Shown: one piece after another, positions 35,801 through 45,469 of the stretch | Position numbering within the stretch: position 1 is the stretch's first letter | How the letters are laid out: each line of letters starts with the position of its first letter | Assembly: GCF_030463535.1 (NCBI RefSeq) | Contig: NC_132880.1 | Location: 27,912,987 to 27,976,986 of the forward strand | Source of the DNA: Salminus brasiliensis | Taxonomy: Eukaryota > Chordata > Actinopteri > Characiformes > Bryconidae | Length of the DNA: 64,000 nt | Reading direction: 5' to 3' | Notes under the pieces: generated by a model | Told to the model about the DNA's origin: nothing | Seen by the model: only the letters and a program-made list of their open reading frames with translations | Database searches by the model: none | Made by a program: the position numbers and the translations under genes

Positions 35801-36843
35801 ATTCTGGATTTTTTGAATTCCCACATTTGTAAGCCTCTAAAAGAGGACATGTGCTAGAAAAAGAGGACATATGGTCACCCTAAAATTGATTATTTCAGAA
35901 ACTATGTGTGGACAAACCCCTATTCTTGAGTTAAAGTAGAGAGCCTCTGTTAATATTTCTCCTTTAGTTTGAGCTTGCTTTTGAATGTATTCAGGTATAA
36001 CCTACAATGTTTTAGATATAGTTATTCTAGATTATAGTTGAACTTTATTCTTATTTAAATTTGTATTAAGACGTGTGGGGCAGAGCTATGGGGAGCGCAG
36101 TGCAATGCTACATACTCAAAAAGAGCAAGGCCAATCTTGCTGCCTTGGATATATGGCTGCTGCTTCACCGGAGATGCCGCAGTGTGAGGGTCTAAACTCA
36201 AACAAATGTGACACAACGTTCATATAAGTGAAGCCATTGTGATATATTTGGTGAGATTGTGGTGATAATGTTAGCATTGTTTTAACAAAAATCGTTCTTT
36301 TAAAAAGTTTGCACCACTAAGCCACCTCCATAAAGATGCTACATTGTGAGATGACCATTTCTCAACACACACGCCTTTCTCCGTCAGGGTGCCGGTGTGA
36401 TGTCGGTCTACCTCTTCATGAAGCGCTACGCTGAGGAAGAGATGTACCGGCCCCATCCAGCTCTCTATCGCCCCCGTCTGTCCGAGTGCAGTGACTACAG
36501 TGGTCAGTACCTGCACCCTGAGTCCTGGCCTCCTCCTCAGCGTGGACGAAGCGTGTCCGAGGTGTCCAGCGACATCTCCATCCAGCTCAACCAGACCCCC
36601 CCACTTTCGGGGCCCAAAAGCAGCCTGCCCTCCAATCCTCCATCCTCATCAGGGCCATCCTCTGCAGCCAGCTATCATTTGCAACCTGCGAGCTCCTCCT
36701 CCTCTTCCTCCTATCCCCACACCCTTCACTCTTCACATTCAGGAGGCCCCGTCCCTCAGTCCCTCCCGATGGCCACGCCCCCCTCCGCTGTGCCGCCTCC
36801 TCACTACCACGCACACATGAGGATGAGCGCCTCACCATGCTAG
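20044..36843 (+). CDS. cacng7: TARP gamma-7 (voltage-dependent calcium channel gamma-7 subunit)
   Basis: Type II TARP: an auxiliary subunit that binds AMPA receptors and alters gating and trafficking in the neuronal plasma membrane. The CDS is 20044-20239, 25809-25895, 27026-27166, 34867-35012 and 36388-36843, all with GT..AG introns, and encodes 341 aa. Four membrane segments lie near residues 9-29, 103-121, 128-153 and 176-200. The first extracellular loop has the claudin-type signature GLWRVC (58-63) and a glycosylation sequon at N45 (NQTT). The protein is nearly collinear with human gamma-7 through exon 4 and keeps MKRYAEEEMYRPHPA and the terminal SPC. The cytoplasmic tail is about 65 residues longer than the human 275-aa protein as I recall it, with Ser/Pro-rich sequence at about residues 245-325. 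Gamma-5 is the nearest alternative, but the exon 1 and tail sequences favour gamma-7. cacng8 lies downstream in the same orientation. Confidence 0.96.
20821..21360. mobile_element. MITE-like repeat with GGGCCCTAT ends
   Basis: Begins GGGCCCTATTTTAG and ends ATAAGGCCCTAT, imperfect inverted ends about 540 bp apart. The body ('GGTTGATTTAGGGTGTGTCA') I recall from an abundant teleost non-autonomous DNA element. No coding capacity. It sits in cacng7 intron 1. Confidence 0.6.
21365..22070. other. cacng7 intron 1, no recognised element
   Basis: AT-rich sequence without identifiable repeat families beyond short TAATG units near 21765-21780. Confidence 0.3.
22075..22270. repeat. SINE/L2-tail-like dispersed repeat
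   Basis: 'GCTCTTATTCAGAGTGACTT' resembles the L2/SINE tail seen at 11470. It is followed by 'GTGATGTGCTTGTCCAGCTG' and a GGGGAGTCAAGCCC box like the inverse of a tRNA-derived head. Family name uncertain. Confidence 0.5.
22590..23050. other. Unique, possibly constrained intronic block
   Basis: Sequence with balanced composition and no repeat resemblance, including 'GGCATCATTAATCCATTTGG' and 'GCAAATTGATGCAACACGC'. It stands out from the AT-rich surroundings of intron 1 and could be a conserved non-coding element. This is inference from texture only. Confidence 0.2.
23288..23420. repeat. 'TGCCTTTAAGACTG' dispersed repeat, copy 2
   Basis: Diverged copy: 'TGTGCTTTTAAGACTGCTG' then 'GCAGTGCAGGCTGAAACACT', in the same order and spacing as at 14985 and 52255. 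Confidence 0.5.
23500..25150. repeat. Composite telomere-like repeat, copy 2, split by an insertion
   Basis: Positions 23525-23696 match 7775-7951 and positions 24773-25150 match 7956-8290. The intervening 1.07 kb (about 23697-24772) has no counterpart in copy 1 and therefore looks inserted. The telomere-like tract is 24773-24918. Confidence 0.6.
23825..23868. repeat. (AC)n microsatellite
   Basis: About 22 AC units, within cacng7 intron 1. Confidence 0.95.
25620..25808 (+). repeat. cacng7: Long polypyrimidine tract before cacng7 exon 2
   Basis: About 190 bp of mostly C/T on the + strand, ending in the exon 2 acceptor. It far exceeds a normal polypyrimidine tract and yields Ser/Leu-rich open frames in all three + frames that are not genes. 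Confidence 0.8.
25809..25895 (+). CDS. cacng7: cacng7 coding exon 2
   Basis: 87 bases, phase 1 at both ends. Encodes the rest of residue 66 to the first base of 95, with RCVASEYF as in mammalian gamma-7. It contributes the second half of extracellular loop 1. Donor is GTAAGG. Confidence 0.95.
   Translation, partial: GQRRGDVWRQNISLSQKSRSRQRTQQIY
25896..27025. other. cacng7 intron 2
   Basis: 1.13 kb, AT-rich, with a short (ATT)n run near 26912-26927. No recognised transposon. Confidence 0.8.
27026..27166 (+). CDS. cacng7: cacng7 coding exon 3
   Basis: 141 bases after CTCACAG, phase 1 at both ends. Residues 95-142: TM2, the short cytoplasmic loop (NIGHIRPQRT) and the start of TM3. Donor is GTGATC. 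Confidence 0.95.
27540..27960. mobile_element. MITE-like repeat (CCCTGCTGAAAAAA end)
   Basis: Starts CCCTGCTGAAAAAAAACAGC, an end I recall from a common fish element carrying 'GCTGGTC' motifs. It appears related, in the opposite orientation, to the GCTGGTC minisatellite element at 33880-34440. Confidence 0.45.
28005..28250. mobile_element. DNA-transposon-derived repeat, copy B
   Basis: 'AAAAGTATTGGATGGAGCACC' region and downstream 'TATACCCCTCTGGCCCAT' correspond to 145-235 at the window start. Non-coding. Confidence 0.5.
28260..31690. other. cacng7 intron 3, mostly unassigned
   Basis: Mainly AT-rich unique sequence. 30120-30510 is locally GC-richer with CpGs and an octamer-like ATGCAAAT (30187-30194). 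I see no splice-supported exon in the stretch. Confidence 0.35.
31715..32050 (-). mobile_element. Tc1/mariner transposase fragment (catalytic C-terminal part)
   Basis: Minus-strand frames contain NDPKHNSNFTMNYFKKLLL (about 31888-31830, around the second catalytic Asp) and, after a frame shift, SQSTGMNIIENMLLDLKHAV (about 31805-31745), which includes the third catalytic acidic residue. The copy is broken by stops and frame shifts. Confidence 0.65.
32060..33105. other. cacng7 intron 3, AT-rich
   Basis: Very AT-rich with an (AAAT)n run near 32637-32653. Nothing identifiable. Confidence 0.35.
33110..33760. other. Unique CpG-containing intronic block, candidate regulatory element
   Basis: Complex sequence with CpGs ('GGAACAGCGCGATTGAGCGC' near 33371), octamer-type 'TTAATGCAAATG' (33627-33638) and 'CCATAATTACTGCCAAGGCG' (33700-33719). 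It contrasts with the AT-rich flanks and shows no repeat resemblance. Regulatory role is inference. Confidence 0.22.
34024..34375. repeat. GCTGGTCAACCAGC minisatellite
   Basis: Tandem variant units of about 30-33 bp built on GCTGGTCATGCTGGTCAACC. The core is itself partly palindromic. The flanks 33880-34024 and 34375-34440 carry diverged CTGGTT/ACCAGC motifs, so the minisatellite lies within a larger dispersed element. Confidence 0.85.
34867..35012 (+). CDS. cacng7: cacng7 coding exon 4
   Basis: 146 bases after TTCCCCAG, entering in phase 1 and leaving in phase 0. Residues 142-190: TM3 end, extracellular loop 2 (SSINDEVMNRP) and TM4 start (YGWSFAFAASSF). Donor is GTTAGC. Confidence 0.95.
35013..36387. 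other. cacng7 intron 4
   Basis: 1.4 kb. The part 35830-35885 ('AGAGGACATATGGTCACCCT') resembles the end of a teleost dispersed element. The rest is unassigned. Confidence 0.7.
36388..36843 (+). CDS. cacng7: cacng7 coding exon 5 (terminal)
   Basis: 456 bases from acceptor CCGTCAG to TAG at 36841-36843. Residues 191-341: TM4 end and the entire cytoplasmic tail. The tail holds RGRSVSEVSSDISIQ, matching the conserved gamma-7 block, followed by a Ser/Pro/His-rich expansion with a run of seven Ser and then MSASPC at the end. Confidence 0.95.
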   Translation, partial: GAGVMSVYLFMKRYAEEEMYRPHPALYRPRLSECSDYSGQYLHPESWPPPQRGRSVSEVSSDISIQLNQTPPLSGPKSSLPSNPPSSSGPSSAASYHLQPASSSSSSSYPHTLHSSHSGGPVPQSLPMATPPSAVPPPHYHAHMRMSASPC

Positions 36844-38765
36844 AGGGAGTGAAGCACAGCACACATACACACACATTTATGCACACACACTGTACAGAGT
36901 ACACAGCAGAGGAGGTGGGAGGTTAGGGAAAGGGCAAAGGGAGGACAAGAGCTTTAAGGGCTCAAGGGGGTGTCAAATATGAGCAAGAAAGGGAGAGGGT
37001 GATAAAACAAGCTGGAGGAGAGAGTGTGAGGGATGAGGTTAGACCAAAAAAAGAACTGAGACATAGAAGGAAGGGAGGGATTCATTTTTAACTTTGTGCC
37101 TGAGATTGACTGCAGCTGACATTTCAACACATTATCCAAGCAAGACAAGGGGGGGGGGGGGGGGGTATATTAGCCAAGGTTAGAGTAACGGCAACACTTC
37201 AGGGGGAGCGAAACGATGAAGGGTAAAGCAATCAAAACATTGTAAACAAAAAATAATCAAAAACAACTGTATGATTTAGATTTTTGCATAAATGTATGAA
37301 ACCTAATGGAATTATTGTTGTACTCTTTGGCAACATTGTTCACTCCTCCCTAATATTTTGGGGAAATAGACTTTTCCGTCTTTGTCACAATTGTTTCATG
37401 AGAAGTTACTATTTATAACATTGTCTTGTTGTACGGAACAAAAGGTGGTAGATGAATGTAGCAATGCAAAGCGAAACATTGAAAAACCTCGATTACAGTC
37501 CATTGACAATGCTTATTCAGATCTATTAAAACTATTTCCTCAGATTTTTCAAACTTTCTGCATAGTCCAATCCACAAGAGTCATTCAGAGTAATTAGCTG
37601 TTAAGTGGATAATTGAAGAAAAACTGTTAATGATAGTAACCAGAGGCTGCGATGCAACATGTTACTATCTATTTATATGTAATGTTGATAATGGTGAAAG
37701 CCTGGATCTCCTCCAAACTATTGTGAAAAAACACCTCAGCCATCAGACACTGTTTCTAGTAAACATTAAATTGTCAGACATTTAGTTCCACTATATACAA
37801 ATTTGAGGCTCTGGAAAAAGAGCATTTCTCACAAAATTACTCTGAATGGTTTTGTTTACATGTTAACCATTTAATTATGCAGATATTTTGGAAAGACTGG
37901 TCAAATTGCCCTTTTGAAGTGTATATAATGTATAATAGTAGATACATTTCATTGGGGAGACCCATTTAAATGACGTATCCAGGTCTCCTCCATTTTATTC
38001 TTTGTGCCTTTCGCACACACAGAATCCACCAGTTTGCTCCTATTCATATTCTTTCAACTATAATTTACAACAGGTCTACATAATTTTTTAGACCTGCAAA
38101 TAAGAGTGCATTGAGAAAATCTGGCTGTTAATTAGCCCATTTGAATACATCATGCCCGGCTCCTTGGTGTTGCCACGCTCGGTATGCTTGGTGTTTTCTT
38201 GTGCTATCATCTTCATATTTAAAGGCTGTTCAGTGCTCATTTATCCAAGAAGGATACGCCTCAAAATGTTTACTGTTATCTGTAGCAGAGGCTGTCCTTT
38301 CAGTTGTGTCTTGACTTTGCACAAATTCATGTGCAACAGTTAGTATTGCAATGACTTGCTGTTCCACTAACAGTATTTGTCCAATTTCTTACTTTTATTA
38401 CTATGACTTATAGTGCTATTCTACTACCACCAGTATTACTAAATCGATGTCTTATTATGATAAAGCTACATCTAATAGTTGTAAGAAACAACTGTTAGAC
38501 ATGTCTACATAGATATAAATATGGAGCATGAGAGACTGAGGAGATACATTGATAAGTGGAACATAGGGTGAACATCACAGATCGAAATTCCAACACAACA
38601 GAATTTTAACATCACAATGCAATAATATTGAGTCCCATTTATGATTCCTCTGCTATGTCACACATGGAGAAAGGATTATATATGGCTCAATGATTGCCCC
38701 CTGGTGGCCAATTAGGGTTACTACCATAAAACATTTTACATCTGCCATTTAAGAACAATGAACCT
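36844..38765. other. cacng7 3' untranslated and downstream flank
   Basis: Purine-rich immediately after the stop, with a poly-G run at 37149-37165. I could not fix a poly(A) site: no convincing AATAAA with a downstream GU-rich element was found close to the stop. Confidence 0.35.
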
Positions 38766-38768
38766 ATA

Positions 38769-39172
38769 GTGGGATGTAAAAGTCTGAGCACTAGTATTTT
38801 AATTTTGAATTATTTCCTGATTTAATACATTGTTGACTAATACATTTTCATTGCAACAGTTTAAGTAGAATGTAGAATCTTTGACATATTGACCTAAATT
38901 TCAGAATTTCTTACTATTCAATGGGCCTCCCTTTTACTTAAATGACAGCATGTACTCAAGCTGGACTTAAGCTGTGTAAGTTGTTGCCTAAGCATGAATG
39001 AAATAAAAAAGAGTGAGAAATGTCAGTAAAATTAGCTTACATTTAATTATTATCTAGGAAAGATATATAATAACAAAAATAAATGTGAATTTTTTTATTT
39101 TCTTATTCCAAAAATTAGCAGTATAAGTGAAAACACAGTAAGCACAGTGAGCTCAGACTTTTAGACCCTGCT
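38769..39172. mobile_element. Tc1-type MITE with AAAAGTCTGAGC inverted ends
   Basis: Left end GTGGGATGTAAAAGTCTGAG and right end, read in reverse complement, AGGGTCTAAAAGTCTGAGC. These imperfect inverted repeats bound about 400 bp. No coding capacity. Confidence 0.6.
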
Positions 39173-39825
39173 TTATGTAATGGTTTCTAAATTCCCTTTA
39201 TTGTACTTGTAGAGCAATCACATAAACAAACAAAGGGAAAACTACTGTTTCAAATCAGATGCACTTGTTAGAAATGTTATACACATGGTAAGTGGAAGTA
39301 TTTATAGGGATGAATGCTGTTTTCCTGACTGTAGTAGTTCATAGTGTAAATTATAGAGCAAGAATCTGAGTGATTATTAATCAAGACCAGGACTGGCTCC
39401 TGCTGGAAAGTATATAATTAGACAGAAAAATAATAATAGGATAGGTAGTAGCGTAGTTAACTATATGTATTCATAAAATATATTTACAGAGAGATACTGA
39501 GAGATAACCGTTGCATAAAATTAACTGAACTGTTGGATATCCAGTGTTTTCCCTCTAGAGCTACTATAATATATTATATGCTTGGTTTTGTGCTCATTTT
39601 TCTCTGACAAATGTACTCAGTAAGTGATGGTACAATACATATCATATGCTTTCAGATTTGCTGATGGAAATATCAAATGCTATTTTATGTCATAATCTCT
39701 TCTATTTCACTTTTATTCTCTCTTTCTCTGTCTTGCTCTCTTTCTTCCTGTCTTCTTTTTCCTAACTTTTTACTTCTGCTAAATTATTGTTTGCTTACTA
39801 TATTATCTCAGGTGCCTATTATTAT

Positions 39826-39830
39826 TATCA

Positions 39831-39864
<34 letters not shown>
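39826..39864. repeat. (ATT)n microsatellite
   Basis: About 12 TTA units with one interruption. Confidence 0.9.
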
Positions 39865-39867
<3 letters not shown>

Positions 39868-40196
39868 GTACCAGTTATTTGGCCCTGCATCAGAGATTGT
39901 TCATGCAATAGGAATACGAACAGGAGGGGATTACAGTATGAGTTATTGTAGCTCAAATTATGAAATCATGTTCCTAAAAGTGCTCAAAACTATGTAATTT
40001 TCTTCAGCTTCTAAATAAAAGAAAAGGACACGTGTCAGTTGGTGGTTAAACGGAATCATGGTGCAGGAGTAGAAGGCTGAGAAACTGATCTTCCTAATGT
40101 ACTTATGTACTTTTAATACTTATTCATGTACACTATATTGCGATGCATTTTAAAGGAAACTGCTCCAAAACACATCATAAGGTGCATTTCACACCA

Positions 40197-40387
40197 AACA
40201 CCTTCCAGAAACCCAAATCATACCGCATTCACGCACTATAAAGCAGTTATTTCACATCAGTAGTCGACAAATAACAACACATATGAGTCCTGAGTGTGTA
40301 CCACTACATGCACACACAAAGAAACTTGACGTCAGTGTTTTAAAGGAATGGGAGCTGAATGGTCAGTCACTAACAGAAAACAATGTT
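40197..40387. repeat. 190-bp direct repeat, copy 1
   Basis: Nearly the same sequence recurs in the same orientation at 41544-41728 with scattered substitutions. Both copies contain a perfect TGACGTCA (40327-40334 here). I cannot assign it to a named family. Confidence 0.85.
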
Positions 40388-40619
40388 CCAAGCGTCCAAC
40401 AGTATATTTGGTGACATTTGATGTAAGTTTTTAGACCCTGTTTAGACCTGGTTTAGACCATAAGTTTGTATAGAATGTCTCATTGTATAAATGTATAAAT
40501 GTATAAATTAAAAAGTGGTTTTACTTCAGTATTGATTAGCAGACAAATAACAACATTGTCTCCTGACTGCTTGTGAATGCAGTCTTATATTAGTTGGATT
40601 TGTCATATCAGTTTATTAT

Positions 40620-41110
40620 ATGACAAATATTAGCAGTTTTACACAGAAGAGAATGATCCAGAGGGCAGGGAGGCAGCCCCACCCTACCAAGAACAGACTC
40701 GCACCAGCATCAAGCAGACAGCAGGGGGCAGCTCAGGACATGAGAAAGAGAGAAAAAAAGGAGAAAAGGAAGAAGGGCTTGTAAAGGAATTATTTCAAAA
40801 AGACTACTTCAATAATTATCAAAAAAGTCATACATCTGAATAGTACAGAACAGTCCTAATATGTAAACAGGTTACAATGACAAAGAAGACAGTATATGTA
40901 ATGGAGGGTTAAGTTAAATCTTGTATAAAGACTTAGAGTTTAAATCTAGATTTAAAGACTGAGAATGTGTCTGAGTCCAGTAACAAGAAGGTTATCTCAG
41001 AGTTGGGGAACTTTATGAGAGAAAGCTCATCCCCCTGCATTATATTTTCTAATGCAAGAAACTGACAGTAGGCTAGTGTCCTGCCAGCAAAGCATACATG
41101 ATGGGTTGTG
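40620..41110 (-). mobile_element. LINE-derived fragment
   Basis: At 41060-40935 the minus strand reads LIKFPNSEITFLLL ... FSVFKSRFKL. It resembles the LWNSLP...F KSRLKT end of CR1/L2-type reverse transcriptase ORFs. The region 40650-40760 resembles a LINE 3' flank. Heavily decayed. Confidence 0.5.
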
Positions 41111-41139
41111 GAATTTGTGGAGTTCCCCAAGCAGACATG

Positions 41140-41350
41140 TATAAAGTACTAGAGACCCAGACTTGAGTAAAAGTACAAGTGCTCTATCAAAAAAGTGATG
41201 TATAGAAGTAGAAGTGATCTTTAAGATCCATACTTCAGTGGAAGTACTAAAGTATTCAACATTTTTTGTACTTCAGTATTGCAAGTAGTTTATTCTGGAA
41301 TTTACTACTTAAGTACTTAAAAAGTAAAAGTATGATTATTGTATTATGTA
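41140..41350. repeat. Dispersed repeat rich in AAGTA/TACTT
   Basis: 'AGACTTGAGTAAAAGTACAA' and the later 'TTTACTACTTAAGTACTT' are partly inverted to one another. I recall this as an abundant teleost repeat with foldback character. Confidence 0.5.
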
Positions 41351-41543
41351 GTTACTACAGAAAGCAGTCAAAAGTTTGAGTATCATTGTTAATATTATTT
41401 CAAATGCTTAGACTTAAGGACTGTCACAATTCATTTGGCAATAGTACAAGGGCAGGGATGTAGAAGACAGAGTTTAGGTACATTGAGTCTTCAATTAACT
41501 CTCTAAACAAACTTGCCAAAAAGAAAGGCTAAACAGAATTCAC

Positions 41544-41728
41544 AACACCTTCCAGAAACCCATACCTCATTCACCCACTATAAAGCAGTTATTTCACATT
41601 AGAAGTCGACAAATAACAACCCATATCAGTCCTGAGTGTGTACCACTACATGCATACACAAAGTAACTTGACGTCAGTGTTTTAAAGGAACAGGAGCTGA
41701 ATGGTCAGTCACTATCAGAAAACTATGT
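41544..41728. repeat. 190-bp direct repeat, copy 2
   Basis: Partner of 40197-40387, same orientation, 1.35 kb apart. TGACGTCA at 41669-41676. Confidence 0.85.
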
Positions 41729-41894
41729 CTAAGAGAAATATATGAGACTAAGATGGCATCTTAACTAGAATATTATATTATATTTATATATATATTATAT
41801 TTACACTTGGTTGTATTTTGTTTAGTAGTTCAGTGACTACTCAGTAGTTCAGTGAAGAAGTTAAAAGTTTCAGCAGCTGAGGTAGGAGAGACTC

Positions 41895-42120
41895 TTAATA
41901 TGACAACTGTGGCCCGGGTTCTTCATCAGTCAAAACTTTATGGGAGAGTGGCAAAGAGAATAAACCTTGACTACAGTTCACCCTAGGGCGCATGGGAGAC
42001 TTCATGATCAACTGAAAGAATATTCTTTGGTCTGATAAGACCAAAATGGAACTTTTTGGACACCACACTAGATGCAAATTTTTGGCGGACACCTAATACT
42101 ACACAGATAGAATATGATTA
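41895..42120 (+). mobile_element. Tc1/mariner transposase fragment, internally deleted
   Basis: The + strand encodes KNILWSDKTKMELFGHH (about 42014-42064), the segment around the first catalytic Asp of the DDE domain. It follows a short, out-of-frame upstream part. Most of the transposase is missing. Confidence 0.6.
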
Positions 42121-42589
42121 TAGCAAAGATGCTAAAAAGAGTGAAAGTAATGATGGTTAATTGTGGTAATAATAAAAATAGTAGCAATTAGTTATCTGGA
42201 AGGTTATGTTATACATGTAATTTGCTTTACATGCATTACTTTACATTTCCTATTGGAATGCCATGTGCTTGTAGCAGAACCCTGCCAACAGCAGCCACCT
42301 TCAGTTCAGACGTCAGTCCCCTCCATTTACATTTCAGTCAGAAGGTACAAAACAGAATGCAGGTTACAAATGTAACTGTGGTTATATATATAGGGTAACC
42401 ACCAGACAACACAGACAGAGCAAATGGATCCATAGGCAATGCCAGCCACTGAGACTCATATGTTTGTACAAGCATTTTTTTGCCTCAGGCAAATGCAATT
42501 AAATAGAAGTACAAATATTTAGTTCCAATAATGCTTGAATAATTAATCTTTCTAAATATCTTAAATACAGTAGCTTCTAAATCCCCTAT

Positions 42590-42880
42590 ATAACGCTCCA
42601 AGTCTTTTCCACTTCTTAGGCAGAGATGACAAAAACATGGCAGCCAATCATTTGTGTCATTGTAGGATGTTAATTATCATTAAATGGTTGCCATGGATGT
42701 TGGCCTTGTTGTAAATCCTCAGTGGTCACATCTGGGGTTTAGCCCTGATGGCATTATGCATTGTCTGTATTGTTCTCCTTCAGTTTCAGAAATGCCCATT
42801 AAATTATGCAAATGTGACCATTAGTGAGGTGGTATGAAACAATAACTTTTGCCTTGACACCAGTCTCGAGCTAAAAAGAA
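42590..42880. other. Unique intergenic block, candidate regulatory element
   Basis: Contains homeodomain-type cores ('TTAATTATCATTAAATGG' at 42671-42688) and a POU-type ATTATGCAAATG (42802-42813) within non-repetitive DNA between cacng7 and cacng8. Candidate conserved enhancer by inference only. Confidence 0.22.
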
Positions 42881-42889
42881 TCATTTGTA

Positions 42890-44370
42890 CTTTGTTCAGG
42901 TACAAAGCAGCCTATTATAGAAAAAAATATTAATTTTACAGGCAGCCTTTTTAAATGAAAATCTGTTTTCAAAACATGCTAGGGCAGTTTCATATGGCTC
43001 TCCAAACTTGTGAATGCTAGATAGATAGGTCACAAGGTTAGTGTCGTACTGTGTGCTAGCATGTCAAGATATTTACTATCAGGGTTTATTGGTCTGAGTA
43101 AACATCCCACAGGTTCAGAGTACTTTCTAGATCTAGATCGATTCAAATGGACGGTGGCAGTCCAGGCAGGTTTGGAAGTAATCCTGCTGTATTACAATAA
43201 CCCCTCGTAATTAACATTTATACTGCTTGCAGTTATTAGAGTGTACAGCCCTGGCAATGAATCTGTATGATTTTATATGTTAAGTAATAAATTAAAAAGT
43301 AAATGTAATATAAGGAAGCTAACAAATATGAGGGATACATTAATAAAGTACATATAAATATAATATGAAGCCAATATGACTATATGAGACCTATCTCTTA
43401 TTACTCAGCACAAGATAAGGGTAAATGATGTCTCTGTAACCTCCAAAGCACATTGGAAGTAAAACAGCTGCAGATCAAATGCAGAACACCACCCAGGGGC
43501 AAGGACAGACATATTGATGCTGTTGCTCATATGGCATGCTCAATTAGGTTTTAAATGACAGAATATTTTGGTGATTTAATCTTTTTTCATACTGATTCCA
43601 TACCTGTTCATATTACAGGATTACAAATAAAGCCATATTTCCAAACACTGTCAACATCCAAAAATGTTATGTCCCAACGTTTTCTTGGCAGATGATGTTT
43701 CATGGAACAGATGTTTATCAATGTTTAACATAGCACTGCAGACTAACATACACTTTGTATGAAGATTTTTATGTGTGGAAAACGTACCAAAATGGAAATT
43801 AAAAGATACACTATGCTGATTTAATGCCGCTCAATCTCTTAACAGAAAAAATGTGTGTGTGGATTTGTTTTTAAATAAAGAAATGCTGAACACATGTCTG
43901 AATTGAACAAAAACCACCTTACAATATGCAATCAGCTCAACTGCATTGTAATCCACAGTGTAACACTGTCAACGTGCCAAAACAAAATGCAATGAAAAGC
44001 AATGCAGTATTTGTGCAACAACGAAATGCAATCACTGTGCACTCATTTACGTGGGTGTTTTCAATCACCTTATGATTGGCTGAAATCTGCATCCCAAAAA
44101 AAAAAAAGACATTCCTACTTTGAGTACGTTAATTACACATTTTCTTTTACTTTCACAAGACCCCCACAGCAAACATTTGATGTTAAGAAAATTGCCATTT
44201 ATCTGGACCTTGACACAAAAAAGGGCTTTACACATTAAGGCATATTATTCCTGCATTTACATCTGCCTCCGCCTCTATACTGTGACAATTGGTATTGGAC
44301 AAAATATTGTGCCAACCCTAAAATGGACCATTAAATCACTTAGAATTAAATAATTAAACTTTTTTTTTTA
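42890..44370. other. Intergenic, no recognised feature
   Basis: Unassigned AT-rich sequence. Minor A and T homopolymers near 44095-44107. Confidence 0.35.
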
Positions 44371-44379
44371 ACGCATACA

Positions 44380-44494
44380 GCAAATTTGCCAGTGTTAAAT
44401 CAACACTGATAGTGTTAAATTAACACTGTGAGTGTTAAAGTTTAACAGTTTTAATTTAACACTATCAGTGTTGATTTAACACTGGCAAATTTGC
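44380..44494. mobile_element. Foldback MITE, 44-bp perfect inverted repeat
   Basis: Positions 44380-44423 and 44451-44494 are exact reverse complements, with a 27-bp loop. The arms begin GCAAATTTGCCAGTGTTAAA, and the motif AGTGTTAA recurs inside the arm and loop. The structure is typical of a foldback-type non-autonomous element. Confidence 0.8.
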
Positions 44495-44639
44495 AGTGAA
44501 ATTTATTTTCCCTTTCCTTGTGATATTGTCATTGTGGAGAGGTTCTGTTTCAGCAGCAGTGGTACTATATATGCAGTATAATGCAGTAGACAATGTATTT
44601 ACCTCATGAGGACACAAGATAGTTTGATGTGGACATGAG

Positions 44640-44830
44640 ATTTTGAACTTGTTGATGTTTATTGAGGTTCCTGCTGGAACATCCTGACAATGGTGTTGCA
44701 ATAATCTAGCCTTGAGGCGATGAAAGCATGCATACATTTTTCAGCATCATGCAGGGAAAATGCATTTCTTAGCTTGGCAATGTTACAAATATGTAGCTAT
44801 GCAAATTTTAGCTGCTGAACCAGGATTTAC
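44640..44830 (-). mobile_element. LINE reverse-transcriptase fragment (L2/Rex1-like)
   Basis: On the minus strand, MHAFIASRLDYCNTIV is encoded at about 44735-44690. It matches the F..SRLDYCN signature shared by fish L2/CR1/Rex1 reverse transcriptases. Short and frame-broken. Confidence 0.55.
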
Positions 44831-45469
44831 GGGAAATCAGGCACATTTAACATTAAATATGATCCGTCTTTTTGTGGCTTTTGACCCAAATAAGAACCTC
44901 TGTTTTGACACTGTTTAGAAGAGGGAAGTTATATGACATTCAGCATTTAACATCTTTTTGTGGAAGTCTGGTGCTGTGGGGTAGGTTGACCTGGATGAAG
45001 CAGTTTGTCCCAAATGCAACAATTCTAAGCTAAGTCCCTGCTCATGGCTGCACATACTGTAGACGAGGTAATAATTTCATAAACACTATCCCTTGTTGTT
45101 AGGAGATTCGCTTGTAAACACTGTCTCATGAGGAGACAAACATAAAATAAAAGTATTAAAGTCCACAAGTTCTGATGCCCTTTCCCAGACCCTTCCCAAG
45201 TGCTCTGGGTGGCACATCCTTAAATAAACTACAATTCTCTAACCTGCAGGGAACATGAGGTTGCATAACAGATGCCCTAAGGGTTTTGCTTTAGTAGCAG
45301 CACAAAGTTTCCCCTATAAAGAAATATAATGGAAAAAAGCAAAATGATTATTTCTCATTTTACGAGAAGGTTTTTAATTAAATACATCATAATAGCCAAA
45401 ACAATTCAACAAAACAAAAATCACTCTTTATGACTATTTACAAATGGTTATTTGAGTGATGCCATAGAA

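Noticed and set aside
36491..36820. 109-codon overlapping frame inside the cacng7 terminal exon
   Set aside because: A compositional shadow of the Ser/Pro-rich tail; no domain and no independent start context.
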